Assembly: GCF_015354575.1 (NCBI RefSeq)
Contig: NZ_JACAFQ010000045.1
Span: forward strand, 1-39,491
Length of the DNA stretch: 39,491 nt
Direction: 5' to 3'
Origin: Pseudomonas sp. UFMG81
GTDB taxonomy: Bacteria > Pseudomonadota > Gammaproteobacteria > Pseudomonadales > Pseudomonadaceae
Part shown: in pieces, positions 17,759 to 25,398 of the stretch
Layout of the letters: every line of letters starts with the position of its first letter
How positions within the stretch are numbered: position 1 is the first letter of the stretch
Made by a program: the position numbers and the translations under genes
The notes under the pieces: model-generated
The model's input: the letters and a program-made list of their open reading frames with translations, nothing else
What the model was told of the DNA's origin: nothing
The model's database searches: none

Positions 17759-18930
17759 ACAAGCAACCCACCGCGCTGATCATCGGTACCGGCATCGGCG
17801 GCCTCGCCAGTGCCGTGGCCTTGAAGAAATCGGGCTGGGCCGTGCGCCTGTTCGAGAAGGCCGACAACCTGCGGGTATCGGGCTCGGGCCTGTCGGTGAT
17901 GTCCAATGCCAGCGCCGCGATGCAGCGCTTGCTGGGCATCGACCTGGGCCTGGAGCGCTACGGCGCGCCGATCCTCGACTTCGAGATCCGCCACCAGTCG
18001 GGGCTGTTGCTCAAGCGCCTGCCGTTCCAGGAAATCGCCGAGGCGCAGGGCGCACCGAGCGTGTGCATCTCCCGCCAGCAGTTGCAGAAGGCGCTGCTGG
18101 ACAATCTGGGCGAGGCGGACATCCAGCTGGGCAAGCGCTTCGCCAGCTTCCAGGAGCAGCCTGGCGCGGTGCAGGTGAGCTTCGAGGACGGCAGCCAGGC
18201 CAGCGGCGACATCCTGGTCGGCGCCGACGGTTATCACTCGGCGGTGCGCGAGGCGATGGGGGTGCGCAGCGTGCCCCAGGAGGCGGGGTACATCTGCTGG
18301 CTGGCGCTGGTGCGCTACAGCCACCCGCAGATCACCCCGGGCAAGGTGGTGCACTACTGGGGCAAGGGCAAGCGCGTCGGCATCATCGATATCGGCGACG
18401 GCTGGGTGTACTGGTGGGGCACGGCCAACATGAGCAACCAGCAGGCCCGGCAATGGCAGGGTGGCCGCGCCGAGGTGGCGCGGGTGTACGCCGGCTGGCC
18501 GGAGATCGTCGGCGACATCATCCAGGCCACGCCGGACGAGGCCATCATCAGCGTCGACGCCAAGGACCGCTCGTTCCCCGCGACCTGGTCCAAGGGCCGG
18601 GTGACCCTGCTGGGTGATGCCGCCCACCCGATGCTGACCAGCCTCGGCCAGGGCGCCGGGATGTCGATCGAGGATGCCGCGGTGCTCGGCCATGTGCTGG
18701 CCGACTGCGCCGACCCTGTCGCTGCCCTGCGCCGCTACGAGGCGATCCGCCAGCCACGGGCCAGGACCATCGTCGACGCCTCGCGGGCCTTGAGCGAAGT
18801 GGAGCAGTACGACCGCTTCGTGCCCCGCCTCAAGCGCGACCTGAGCATGTGGCTGGCGCCGGCCAAGACCATGCGCGAGCGCCTGCAGCTCTCGCTGCTG
18901 TTCGACGACCAGGCCGTGCATGCCAACTGA
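17755..18930 (+). CDS. FAD-dependent group A monooxygenase, coupled to the NRPS
   Basis: The 391-residue protein has the PHBH-type flavoprotein motifs. These are an N-terminal dinucleotide fold GTGIGG (residues 11-16) with Glu34 for the ribose, the DG motif ILVGADGYHSAVRE, and the GD motif VTLLGDAAHPM followed by GQGAGMSIEDA. No signal peptide is seen. ATGA overlap with the NRPS stop implies tightly linked expression. In the pyrrolizixenamide, azabicyclene and brabantamide pathways an equivalent enzyme oxidises the bicyclic product released by the NRPS (a Baeyer-Villiger type step); I infer the same role here. A simple aromatic hydroxylase role is possible from fold alone but less likely given the neighbour. 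Confidence 0.88.
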   Translation: MNKQPTALIIGTGIGGLASAVALKKSGWAVRLFEKADNLRVSGSGLSVMSNASAAMQRLLGIDLGLERYGAPILDFEIRHQSGLLLKRLPFQEIAEAQGAPSVCISRQQLQKALLDNLGEADIQLGKRFASFQEQPGAVQVSFEDGSQASGDILVGADGYHSAVREAMGVRSVPQEAGYICWLALVRYSHPQITPGKVVHYWGKGKRVGIIDIGDGWVYWWGTANMSNQQARQWQGGRAEVARVYAGWPEIVGDIIQATPDEAIISVDAKDRSFPATWSKGRVTLLGDAAHPMLTSLGQGAGMSIEDAAVLGHVLADCADPVAALRRYEAIRQPRARTIVDASRALSEVEQYDRFVPRLKRDLSMWLAPAKTMRERLQLSLLFDDQAVHAN

Positions 18931-18963
18931 ACACCGCGTTCAACCATCAGATAAGGGATTGTC

Positions 18964-19833
18964 ATGAGCAAGAAAAGCGTACTCGTCACCGGTGCATCCT
19001 CGGGCCTTGGCCTGGCAGCCGCCTTGCTGCTGGCGCGCAGTGGCTTCCAGGTGTTCGCCGCCGCGCGCAACATCCACGACCTGCCCGAAGTGCCGGGGCT
19101 GGTGCCGGTGGTGCTGGACGTGAGCTGCCAGGCGTCGGTGGCCGCCGCCTTCGAGCAGATCGCCCAGGCCACGGGTGGCCAGCCGCTGTGGGCGTTGGTC
19201 AACAACGCCGGGATCTGCGTGCCCAGCCCGCTGGAGCTGCTGGGCGCCGAGGAGCTGCGGCGCCAACTGGATACCAACGTGATCGGCCAGCTGATCGTCA
19301 CTCAAGCGGCCTTGCCGCACCTGCGCCGCAGCCACGGCCGGGTGATCAACGTCACCTCGGGGCTGGGCAGCATCGCCGTGCCTTACCTGGGCGCCTACTC
19401 CATCGCCCAGTTCGCCAAGATGGCTTTCACCGATGCTTTGCGCCGTGAGTTGGAGCATTCCGGGGTGAGCGTCAGCGTGGTCCAGCCCGGCGCGATCCAC
19501 ACGCCGATCTGGGGCAAGTTCCGCGCCACCGGCCAGCAGCTGCTGGCCCAGGCGCAGCCGCAGGCGCGGGCCATCTACGGGGCGTCGTTCCAGGCCTTCC
19601 TGGCCCAGAGCGAAGCGCTGGCCAAAGAGGCGGTGACCACGGCGGACGATTTCGCCGAGGTCATCCTGCAGGTGCTGACCACCGCGCAGCCGCAGAGCCA
19701 CTACTGCGTCGGCGACGATGCCGGCGAGTTCGTCGCCATGGCGCGCAGCCTGAGCACCCCTGAGCTCGATGCGCTGTTCAGCGCGCAGATGCCAGGCGCG
19801 CAGGCCTTCGCCGAGGCGGGAGCCACGGCATGA
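18964..19833 (+). CDS. Short-chain dehydrogenase/reductase with the catalytic Lys replaced by Gln
   Basis: The 289-residue protein has a classical SDR Rossmann fold: TGASSGLG near residues 9-16 for the cofactor, NNAG at about 80-83, Asn105, Ser132 and Tyr145. The usual YxxxK reads YSIAQ, so the catalytic lysine position (149) is glutamine; the next lysine is at 152. Cofactor preference is uncertain. It follows the monooxygenase after 33 bases and its stop overlaps the next start (ATGA), so it belongs to the operon. It probably acts on the peptide-derived product, either as a weak or altered reductase or as a non-redox partner; which of these is unknown. Confidence 0.85.
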   Translation: MSKKSVLVTGASSGLGLAAALLLARSGFQVFAAARNIHDLPEVPGLVPVVLDVSCQASVAAAFEQIAQATGGQPLWALVNNAGICVPSPLELLGAEELRRQLDTNVIGQLIVTQAALPHLRRSHGRVINVTSGLGSIAVPYLGAYSIAQFAKMAFTDALRRELEHSGVSVSVVQPGAIHTPIWGKFRATGQQLLAQAQPQARAIYGASFQAFLAQSEALAKEAVTTADDFAEVILQVLTTAQPQSHYCVGDDAGEFVAMARSLSTPELDALFSAQMPGAQAFAEAGATA

Positions 19834-21524
19834 ACCTGCGCAAGCTCAAGGATTGGCGCGAACGCCACGGGCCGATGCTGGCCGCGGCCAGCGCCGCGGT
19901 GCGCACGCGCCAGCCGTACAGCCCGTTCTCCGACGACCTGGGCGATTACGACCCGAAGCTGATCGAACAGGGCGAGAAGAAGTTCACCAGCCTGCTGGGC
20001 ACGGCGTTCAACATCGAGCCTGGCGTGGTGGACGGGACGGGGGGCCGGCGCGCAGGCGCCGAACGCTCGCCCTATGGCTTCGACCTGGGCATCAGCTACC
20101 GCGTCGAACCCTTCGCGGCGCTGGCCGAGCGTGGCGACGAGGCCATGCGCAAATGGCAGCAGCTGGAGGTGGGTTTGCGCTGCGCCTTGCTCTGCGAGGT
20201 GATCACGCGGCTGCACGCCGACACCTTCCTGTTCGCCCATGTGGGCATGCACACCAGTGGCCACGGCCTGTTCATGGGCTTCCACGCCAATGCCATCCAT
20301 GCCCAGGCGCGGGCGCTGGAGTCACTGGCCAATGTGCTGGAGGTGTCCCGCGAGCTGACCTGCCAACTGGAGAACGACCTGGTGGTGGGGCAGGGTGCGG
20401 CGCAACGCCTGCGGCGCGAGTTCCGGCCGCAGCCGGCGGGCCTGTCGCTGGTGTTCGCCGGGCAGGTGGTGCCGACCTGGGGCGCCTACCCCGGGTTGTT
20501 CGCCTCGCTGGCCGCGGGCTGCCCGGTGGTGCTGGTGGCCCACGCCAACGCAGTGTTGCCGATCGCCTTGACGGTCAAGGCGATCAAGGCGGTGTGCGCG
20601 CAGGTGGGGGTGCCGCACGACATCGTCAACCTGCTGCACGCCGACAACCTGGCGGACTACCGCCAGGCCGCGCAGCACAGTGCCGTGCGCCTGATCGACT
20701 ACATGGGCGGCGCTGAGTTCGGGCGTTGGCTGCGCCAGCATGCCTGGCATGCCCGGGTCATGACCCAGCAAAGCGCGCAGACCTCGGTGCTGGTGCACTC
20801 GACGGCGGACTACGACGGCATGCTGGAGAACCTGGCGTTCGGCCTGTGTTCGTATTCCGCCCAGTTGTGCACGTCGCCACAGAACCTCTATGTGTTGGGC
20901 GAGGGCATCGGGGTACCGGGCGGGCGGGTGGCGGTGGAGCAGTTCCAGCATGACCTGGTCGCCCGGGTCGAGCAGCTGTTGCAGCGGTTCAACCCGCCCC
21001 GCGAATTGCTGGGCGCGGTGCTCGACCCGGGTTGCGAGGCCGAGATCCGTGCCTGCGAGGGCGCCCACTTCGCCAAGGTGCTGCGCCGCACTGAGCCGCT
21101 GGTGGACGCCGACTACCCGCAGGCCCGCATCCTGTCGCCGTCGCTGATCGAGGTGCGCCCGGGCTTTGCCAGCGCCGTCGGGCACTACGCCCGCGAGGTG
21201 CGCGGGCCGGTGTCGTTCGTGATCCACAAGCCTGGCTTGCGCGAGGTGCTCAGCGAGCTGCGCGACATCGGCCAGCACCAGGGTGTGCTGGGCCTGGGCC
21301 TGTACACCACCGATGCCGGTGTAGAGCACGCGATGGCGCAGGTTGCGGGGCAGGTCGGCGCGCTGCTGTCGACCAACTTCTGCAAGAACTTCTTCATCAG
21401 CCAGTGCGCGGTGTTCACCGACATCCACGGCGGGGCGATCGGCCCGGCCGCGGATGTCACCTACGGCGGGCCGGCGTTCTATCACGCCCGCCTGCGCATG
21501 ACCGAACAACGGAAGGCCCTGTGA
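19830..21524 (+). CDS. PaaN-like aldehyde dehydrogenase family protein
   Basis: The 564-residue protein resembles the PaaN group of the aldehyde dehydrogenase superfamily. It has an N-terminal region ending ERSPYGFDLGISY (about 78-90), then a Rossmann-type domain. The catalytic-cysteine segment YSAQLCTSPQNLYV has Cys347 where ALDHs have GQxCT. PaaN members are known beside phenylacetate-degradation genes, but none of those are present here. The reaction is therefore probably oxidation of an aldehyde intermediate, or reduction of an activated acid, in the alkaloid pathway. It overlaps the SDR stop by four bases and precedes the PPTase by 25. Substrate is unknown. Confidence 0.75.
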   Translation: MNLRKLKDWRERHGPMLAAASAAVRTRQPYSPFSDDLGDYDPKLIEQGEKKFTSLLGTAFNIEPGVVDGTGGRRAGAERSPYGFDLGISYRVEPFAALAERGDEAMRKWQQLEVGLRCALLCEVITRLHADTFLFAHVGMHTSGHGLFMGFHANAIHAQARALESLANVLEVSRELTCQLENDLVVGQGAAQRLRREFRPQPAGLSLVFAGQVVPTWGAYPGLFASLAAGCPVVLVAHANAVLPIALTVKAIKAVCAQVGVPHDIVNLLHADNLADYRQAAQHSAVRLIDYMGGAEFGRWLRQHAWHARVMTQQSAQTSVLVHSTADYDGMLENLAFGLCSYSAQLCTSPQNLYVLGEGIGVPGGRVAVEQFQHDLVARVEQLLQRFNPPRELLGAVLDPGCEAEIRACEGAHFAKVLRRTEPLVDADYPQARILSPSLIEVRPGFASAVGHYAREVRGPVSFVIHKPGLREVLSELRDIGQHQGVLGLGLYTTDAGVEHAMAQVAGQVGALLSTNFCKNFFISQCAVFTDIHGGAIGPAADVTYGGPAFYHARLRMTEQRKAL

Positions 21525-21549
21525 GCGAGCGGCAACAAGGAGTGGGTGG

Positions 21550-22284
21550 ATGACAGTGGCGCAACCTCAGTGGCCGTTCCAGCAGCCCCGGCCGGAAGGC
21601 CTGGCGCTTTACTGCCTTGGCCTGGACGATTACCCCCTGCCCGACGCGCCCGCGCTGGCCCATGAGCAATGGCTGGAACAGGCGTTGCCCAGCCGGCGCC
21701 GGGAATTCGCGGCGGGCCGGGTGTGCGCCGCCGCCGCGCTCCAGGCCCTTGGTCATGAGCCGGCCTGGTTGCCGCTGGCGCGGCCTTATCGCTATGCGCG
21801 GTTCCCCCTGGGCGTGGTGGGCTCGATCAGCCATACCCAGGACCTGGCCCTGGCGTGTGCCGCCGACGCCCAGCACTTTCTCGGCGTGGGGGTGGATGCC
21901 GAGCGCATTGCCTGGCACCCGGAGCTGTGCCCGATGACCGAGCACGTCATGGCCGCCAGTGAGCGTGTCGCGCTCGAGGGCATGACCGCGGTCGAGCAGC
22001 TGCGTTTCTTCTACCTGAGCTTCAGCGCCAAGGAAGCCTTCTTCAAGGCGGTGTTCCCGATCTGCCACACCGACCTTGAGTTCGCCGAAGCCCAATTGGA
22101 GCACTGGGATGCCCAAGGGCATTTTCGCCTGCGCCTGACCACTGCCCGGCTTGCCCCGTGGTTCGCCCAGGGGCAGCTGTTCGAGGGCTGCTGGGCCGTG
22201 CAGGGCGACACCTTGCTGACCCTGCTGACCATCGGCCACGACTTGGCCTGCTGTGACGCAGCGGCGGGGCAGGGTACGGGTTGA
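21550..22284 (+). CDS. 4'-phosphopantetheinyl transferase (EntD/PcpS type)
   Basis: This enzyme transfers the phosphopantetheine arm of CoA onto the carrier-domain serines (Ser994 and Ser2055 of the NRPS). The 244-residue protein has the Sfp/EntD motifs. GSISHT includes His95, GVGVDAE has the metal ligands Asp116 and Glu118, and FSAKEAFFK includes Lys161/Glu162. The ATG at 21550 has AAGGAG seven bases upstream. Pseudomonas genomes normally carry a single general PPTase elsewhere, so a copy at the end of an NRPS operon suggests a dedicated activator. It could also serve fatty-acid carrier proteins. Confidence 0.9.
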   Translation: MTVAQPQWPFQQPRPEGLALYCLGLDDYPLPDAPALAHEQWLEQALPSRRREFAAGRVCAAAALQALGHEPAWLPLARPYRYARFPLGVVGSISHTQDLALACAADAQHFLGVGVDAERIAWHPELCPMTEHVMAASERVALEGMTAVEQLRFFYLSFSAKEAFFKAVFPICHTDLEFAEAQLEHWDAQGHFRLRLTTARLAPWFAQGQLFEGCWAVQGDTLLTLLTIGHDLACCDAAAGQGTG

Positions 22285-22304
22285 AGTGGCTTTACATTCA
22301 GCCC

Positions 22305-22330
22305 GTATGATAATAAGGTTTTAATCATAC
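22305..22330. promoter_or_regulatory. Inverted repeat, candidate TetR operator before the transporter
   Basis: GTATGAT (22305-22311) and ATCATAC (22324-22330) are perfect 7-bp arms around an AT-rich 12-base centre. The site lies in the 102-bp gap between the PPTase and MFS genes, downstream of a TTTACA at 22291. Symmetry, AT content and the two TetR genes nearby suggest a repressor site controlling the transporter unit. I could not place a convincing -10. Confidence 0.5.
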
Positions 22331-22350
22331 GCTGTGTATGTATCTTGTTT

Positions 22351-22368
22351 GGCCCGCAGAGGGCCTTT
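22351..22368 (+). terminator. Short GC hairpin with a T run in the MFS leader
   Basis: GGCCC-GCAGA-GGGCC followed by TTT lies between the operator-like repeat and the MFS start. The stem is only five base pairs and the T run three, so it is a weak terminator or attenuator candidate. It may end transcripts from the NRPS operon or limit read-through into the transporter. Confidence 0.3.
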
Positions 22369-22386
22369 CGATAAGGAGTGTCGAAG

Positions 22387-23595
22387 ATGTTCAGTTCCTA
22401 CCGCGAGTTGTTCCAGGCGCGCGGCACCAGGGGCTTTGCCCTGGCCGGCCTACTGGCGCGCATCCCCCTGCCGATGACCGGCATCGGCATCATCACCATG
22501 CTGGCGCAGATCCGTGGCAGCTACGGCCTGGCTGGCGCGGTGTCGGCCACCTTCGTGCTGACCTACGCCCTCATGTCACCCCAGGTGTCGCGCCTGGTGG
22601 ACCGCTACGGCCAGCGCCGGGTGCTGCCGGCGGCCGCCGGCCTGAGCGTGCTGGGCATTCTGCTGCTGCTGGCGTGCAGCTACTGGAACACTGCCGACTG
22701 GACGCTGTTCGTCGGCGCCGCGCTGGCCGGTTTCATGCCCAGCATGTCGGCGATGGTGCGGGCCCGCTGGACCGCCATCTACCGCGGCAAGCCGCAGCTG
22801 CAGACGGCCTTCTCGCTGGAGACCGTGCTCGATGAGGTCACCTTCATTGCCGGCCCGCCGATCTCGGTGGGGCTGAGCGTGGCGGTGCTGCCCCAGGCCG
22901 GCCCGCTGGCCGCCGCCGTGTTGCTGGCCATCGGCGTATTCGCCCTGGTGGTGCAGGTCAGCACCGAGCCGCCGGTGGAGGCCGCCAGCGCAGACGGGCG
23001 TGACACCGAGTCGGTGTTCCGTATCGCCGACGTGCGCCTGCTGACCCTGCTGATGATCGCCATGGGCGTGATCGTCGGCACCGTGGACATCGTCAGCGTG
23101 GCCTTCGCCGAGCAGATGGGCAGCCCGGCCGCGGCCAGCGTGGTGCTGTCGTGCTATGCCATCGGGTCGTGCGTCGCCGGGCTGGTGTTCGGCGCCATGA
23201 AACTGAACACGCCGCTGCGCAAACTGCTGTTGCTCGGTGGCCTGGCCACTGCGGCCACCACGCTGCCGCTGCTGCTGGCCGGCAATATCTTCGGGCTGTC
23301 GGCCGCGGTGCTGGTGGCTGGGTTGTTCTTTGCCCCGACGATGATCGTGGCCATGTCGCTGGTCGAGCGCATCGTCCCGGAAAGCAAGCTGACCGAGGGC
23401 ATGACCTGGCTGTTGGCCGGGCTGAACGTGGGGGTGGCCGGTGGCGCCGCAGCCTCTGGCCAGGTGGTCGACCTGATGGGCGCCAAGGCCGGTTTCAACG
23501 TGGCTCTGTGCGCGGGGGTGGGGGTGTTGCTGGTGGCGCTGTGGGGTTACTACCGCATGCGTGACCGCGCCGACCAGGTGTCCTATTCCGTCTGA
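22387..23595 (+). CDS. MFS transporter, probable product exporter
   Basis: The 402-residue protein is almost entirely hydrophobic, with about twelve membrane segments and a basic loop RLVDRYGQRRVLP typical of the major facilitator superfamily between helices 2 and 3. I prefer ATG at 22387 because AAGGAG (22373-22378) lies eight bases upstream; a GTG at 22378 overlaps that site. It sits directly after the biosynthetic genes and just before a hydrolase and a TetR gene. Export of, and self-protection from, the NRPS product is the likely role. The substrate is inferred from location only. Confidence 0.85.
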   Translation: MFSSYRELFQARGTRGFALAGLLARIPLPMTGIGIITMLAQIRGSYGLAGAVSATFVLTYALMSPQVSRLVDRYGQRRVLPAAAGLSVLGILLLLACSYWNTADWTLFVGAALAGFMPSMSAMVRARWTAIYRGKPQLQTAFSLETVLDEVTFIAGPPISVGLSVAVLPQAGPLAAAVLLAIGVFALVVQVSTEPPVEAASADGRDTESVFRIADVRLLTLLMIAMGVIVGTVDIVSVAFAEQMGSPAAASVVLSCYAIGSCVAGLVFGAMKLNTPLRKLLLLGGLATAATTLPLLLAGNIFGLSAAVLVAGLFFAPTMIVAMSLVERIVPESKLTEGMTWLLAGLNVGVAGGAAASGQVVDLMGAKAGFNVALCAGVGVLLVALWGYYRMRDRADQVSYSV

Positions 23596-23601
23596 GGCCG
23601 C

Positions 23602-23626
23602 AGGGCCGTGGCCTGGCCACGGCCCT
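23602..23626. other. Strong hairpin between the transporter and hydrolase genes
   Basis: AGGGCCGTGGCC and GGCCACGGCCCT are exact reverse complements separated by one base, giving a stem of about ten pairs with a small loop. No T run follows, so it is not a standard terminator. It could stabilise the MFS mRNA or dampen read-through to the next gene 20 bases on. Confidence 0.5.
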
Positions 23627-23646
23627 GATCGAACAAGGCTGAACCG

Positions 23647-24657
23647 ATGACCCACGACACCCACGAACTCGGCGACATCACCCTGCAATCCGGTGCGGTG
23701 CTGGCTCAGGCACGGCTGGCGTACAAGACCTTCGGCACGCTCAACCCGGCCCGGGACAATGTGATCGTCTACCCCACCTCGTTCGCCGCCACCCACGACG
23801 ATGCCATGTGGCTGATCGGGCCTGGCCGCGCGCTGGACCCGCTGAAGTACTTCATCGTCGTGCCCGACGCGTTCGCCAACGGCCTGTCCAGCTCGCCCAG
23901 CAACACCGGCGCGCCGCAGCATGGCCGGGATTTTCCGACGGTCACCCTGCACGACAATGTCGTCCAGCAGCAGCGCCTGCTCTGCGAGCGCTTCGGCGTG
24001 GAGCGCATCCGCCTGGCCCTGGGCTGGTCGCTGGGCGGTGCCCAGGCTTTCGAATGGGCGGCCAGTTTCCCCGAGCGTGTCGAGCGGCTGTTCGCCTTCC
24101 AGAGCGCCGCGCGCACCTCGCGGCATTTCCATGTGTTCTTCGACAGCGTGCGCATGGCCATCGAGCTTGACCCGGCGTTCGAACAAGGGGCCTACACCCG
24201 GCCGCCGGAATGCGGCCTGCGCGCGGCGGCGCGGGTGTATGCCGCCTGGGGCTTCTCCCAGGCATTTTTCCGCAAGCGCCTGGACCAGACGGCCCTGGGC
24301 TACGCCTCGCTGGAGGCGTTCCTGGTGGAATTCTGGGAGGCCTGGTTCCTCAAGCGCGATGCCAACGACATCATCGCCCAGCTGTGCGCCGGCCAGGGCG
24401 CGGACATCAGTGCCAACCACCGCTACCAGGGCGACTTCGCCAAGGCCTTGGCGGCGATCCAGGCCGACACCGTGCTGATGCCGTCCTCCAGCGACCTGTA
24501 CTTCCCGGTCGCCGACGCCGAGCTTGAGGCCAAGGGCATCGCCAACGCCGAGCTGCGCGTGCTGCACAGCGACTGGGGCCATGTCGCCGGCGAAGGCCTG
24601 AACCAGGCCGACACCCAGGCCATCGAGCGCACCATCGCCGAATTGTTGGCGCGCTAG
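23647..24657 (+). CDS. MetX-fold alpha/beta serine hydrolase or acyltransferase
   Basis: The 336-residue protein has the homoserine O-acetyltransferase (MetX) fold. It has LAYKTFGTLNPARDNVI near the start, the nucleophile elbow GWSLGGAQAFEWA with Ser128, an acid in SSSDLYFP (Asp283) and the base in SDWGHVAGEGLN (His312). True MetX enzymes usually carry a GGSMGG-type elbow and are longer (about 380 residues); this one lacks that signature, so methionine biosynthesis is doubtful. Placed between the exporter and a TetR gene in an NRPS cluster, it may hydrolyse or acylate a pathway intermediate. The assignment to the fold is firm; the reaction is not. Confidence 0.75.
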   Translation: MTHDTHELGDITLQSGAVLAQARLAYKTFGTLNPARDNVIVYPTSFAATHDDAMWLIGPGRALDPLKYFIVVPDAFANGLSSSPSNTGAPQHGRDFPTVTLHDNVVQQQRLLCERFGVERIRLALGWSLGGAQAFEWAASFPERVERLFAFQSAARTSRHFHVFFDSVRMAIELDPAFEQGAYTRPPECGLRAAARVYAAWGFSQAFFRKRLDQTALGYASLEAFLVEFWEAWFLKRDANDIIAQLCAGQGADISANHRYQGDFAKALAAIQADTVLMPSSSDLYFPVADAELEAKGIANAELRVLHSDWGHVAGEGLNQADTQAIERTIAELLAR

Positions 24658-24720
24658 CAGCGCTTGTCAGCGCCCAGGGTGGCCGTGACAATGGCCGCCT
24701 GCCGTAGAAGGAGAAGCTGG

Positions 24721-25308
24721 ATGGTTCGCCGCACCCGCGCCGAAATGGAAGAAACCCGTGCCACCTTGCTGGCCACCGCGCGCCAGGTGTTCGCCGAGCG
24801 CGGCTATGCCGACACCTCGATGGACGACCTGACCGCCCAGGCGAGCCTGACCCGTGGCGCGCTGTATCACCATTTCGGTGACAAGAAGGGCTTGCTGCAG
24901 GCGGTGGTGGCGCAGCTGGACGCGGAAATGGATGAACGCCTGTGCGCTATCACCGACCACGCCGAGCATGCCTGGGACGGTTTTCGTCAGCGCTGCCACG
25001 CCTATTTGCAGATGGCCCTGGAGCCTGAAATCCAGCGCATCGTGCTGCGTGACGCCCGGGCTGTGCTCGGTGCCGGATCACCCGAGGGGCAACGCCACTG
25101 CGTGGCGTCGATGCAGCGCTTGCTCCACCAGCTGATCGAGCAGGGCGTCGTCGCCCCGGTCAATGCCCAGGCGCTGGCCTCGCTGATCTACGGCAGCCTG
25201 GCAGAGGCGGCGTTTTGGATCGCCGATGGCGAAGATGGCAGCGTGCGCCTGGCCCAGGCCAGCGCGGCGCTGGAGCTGCAGTTGCGTGGGATCTTGTTGG
25301 GGCATTGA
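24721..25308 (+). CDS. TetR/AcrR-family regulator at the end of the cluster
   Basis: The 195-residue protein begins with a classic TetR helix-turn-helix: TLLATARQVFAERGYADTS, then ASLTRGALYHHFGDKKGLL. A helical C-terminal domain follows. ATG at 24721 is chosen because AAGGAG (24708-24713) lies seven bases upstream; the longer reading frame from 24664 lacks this. Its relation to TtgR/AcrR-type repressors of efflux systems, and its position after the MFS and hydrolase genes, suggest control of the transporter through the repeat at 22305-22330. That link is inference. Confidence 0.85.
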   Translation: MVRRTRAEMEETRATLLATARQVFAERGYADTSMDDLTAQASLTRGALYHHFGDKKGLLQAVVAQLDAEMDERLCAITDHAEHAWDGFRQRCHAYLQMALEPEIQRIVLRDARAVLGAGSPEGQRHCVASMQRLLHQLIEQGVVAPVNAQALASLIYGSLAEAAFWIADGEDGSVRLAQASAALELQLRGILLGH

Positions 25309-25398
25309 TCCAGCAACTGCCACTGTCGAAGGGCCAGCAGTGAACCCGTAGGAGCCGGCTTTGCCCGCTCAGGGTGGTCATTGTGCCTTAAAGCTCTT

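Noticed and set aside
19830..21524. LuxC-type acyl-CoA reductase
   Set aside because: First impression from the ALDH-like cysteine region; the N-terminal ERSPYGFDLG segment and overall layout fit the PaaN group better.
23647..24657. Annotation as genuine homoserine O-acetyltransferase (metX)
   Set aside because: The GGSMGG elbow is absent, the protein is shorter than MetX and the context is an NRPS cluster, so I kept only the fold-level call.
24664..24720. Longer N-terminus for the second TetR regulator
   Set aside because: There is no ribosome-binding site for it, while AAGGAG is correctly placed for the ATG at 24721 and the helix-turn-helix then starts at the usual distance.
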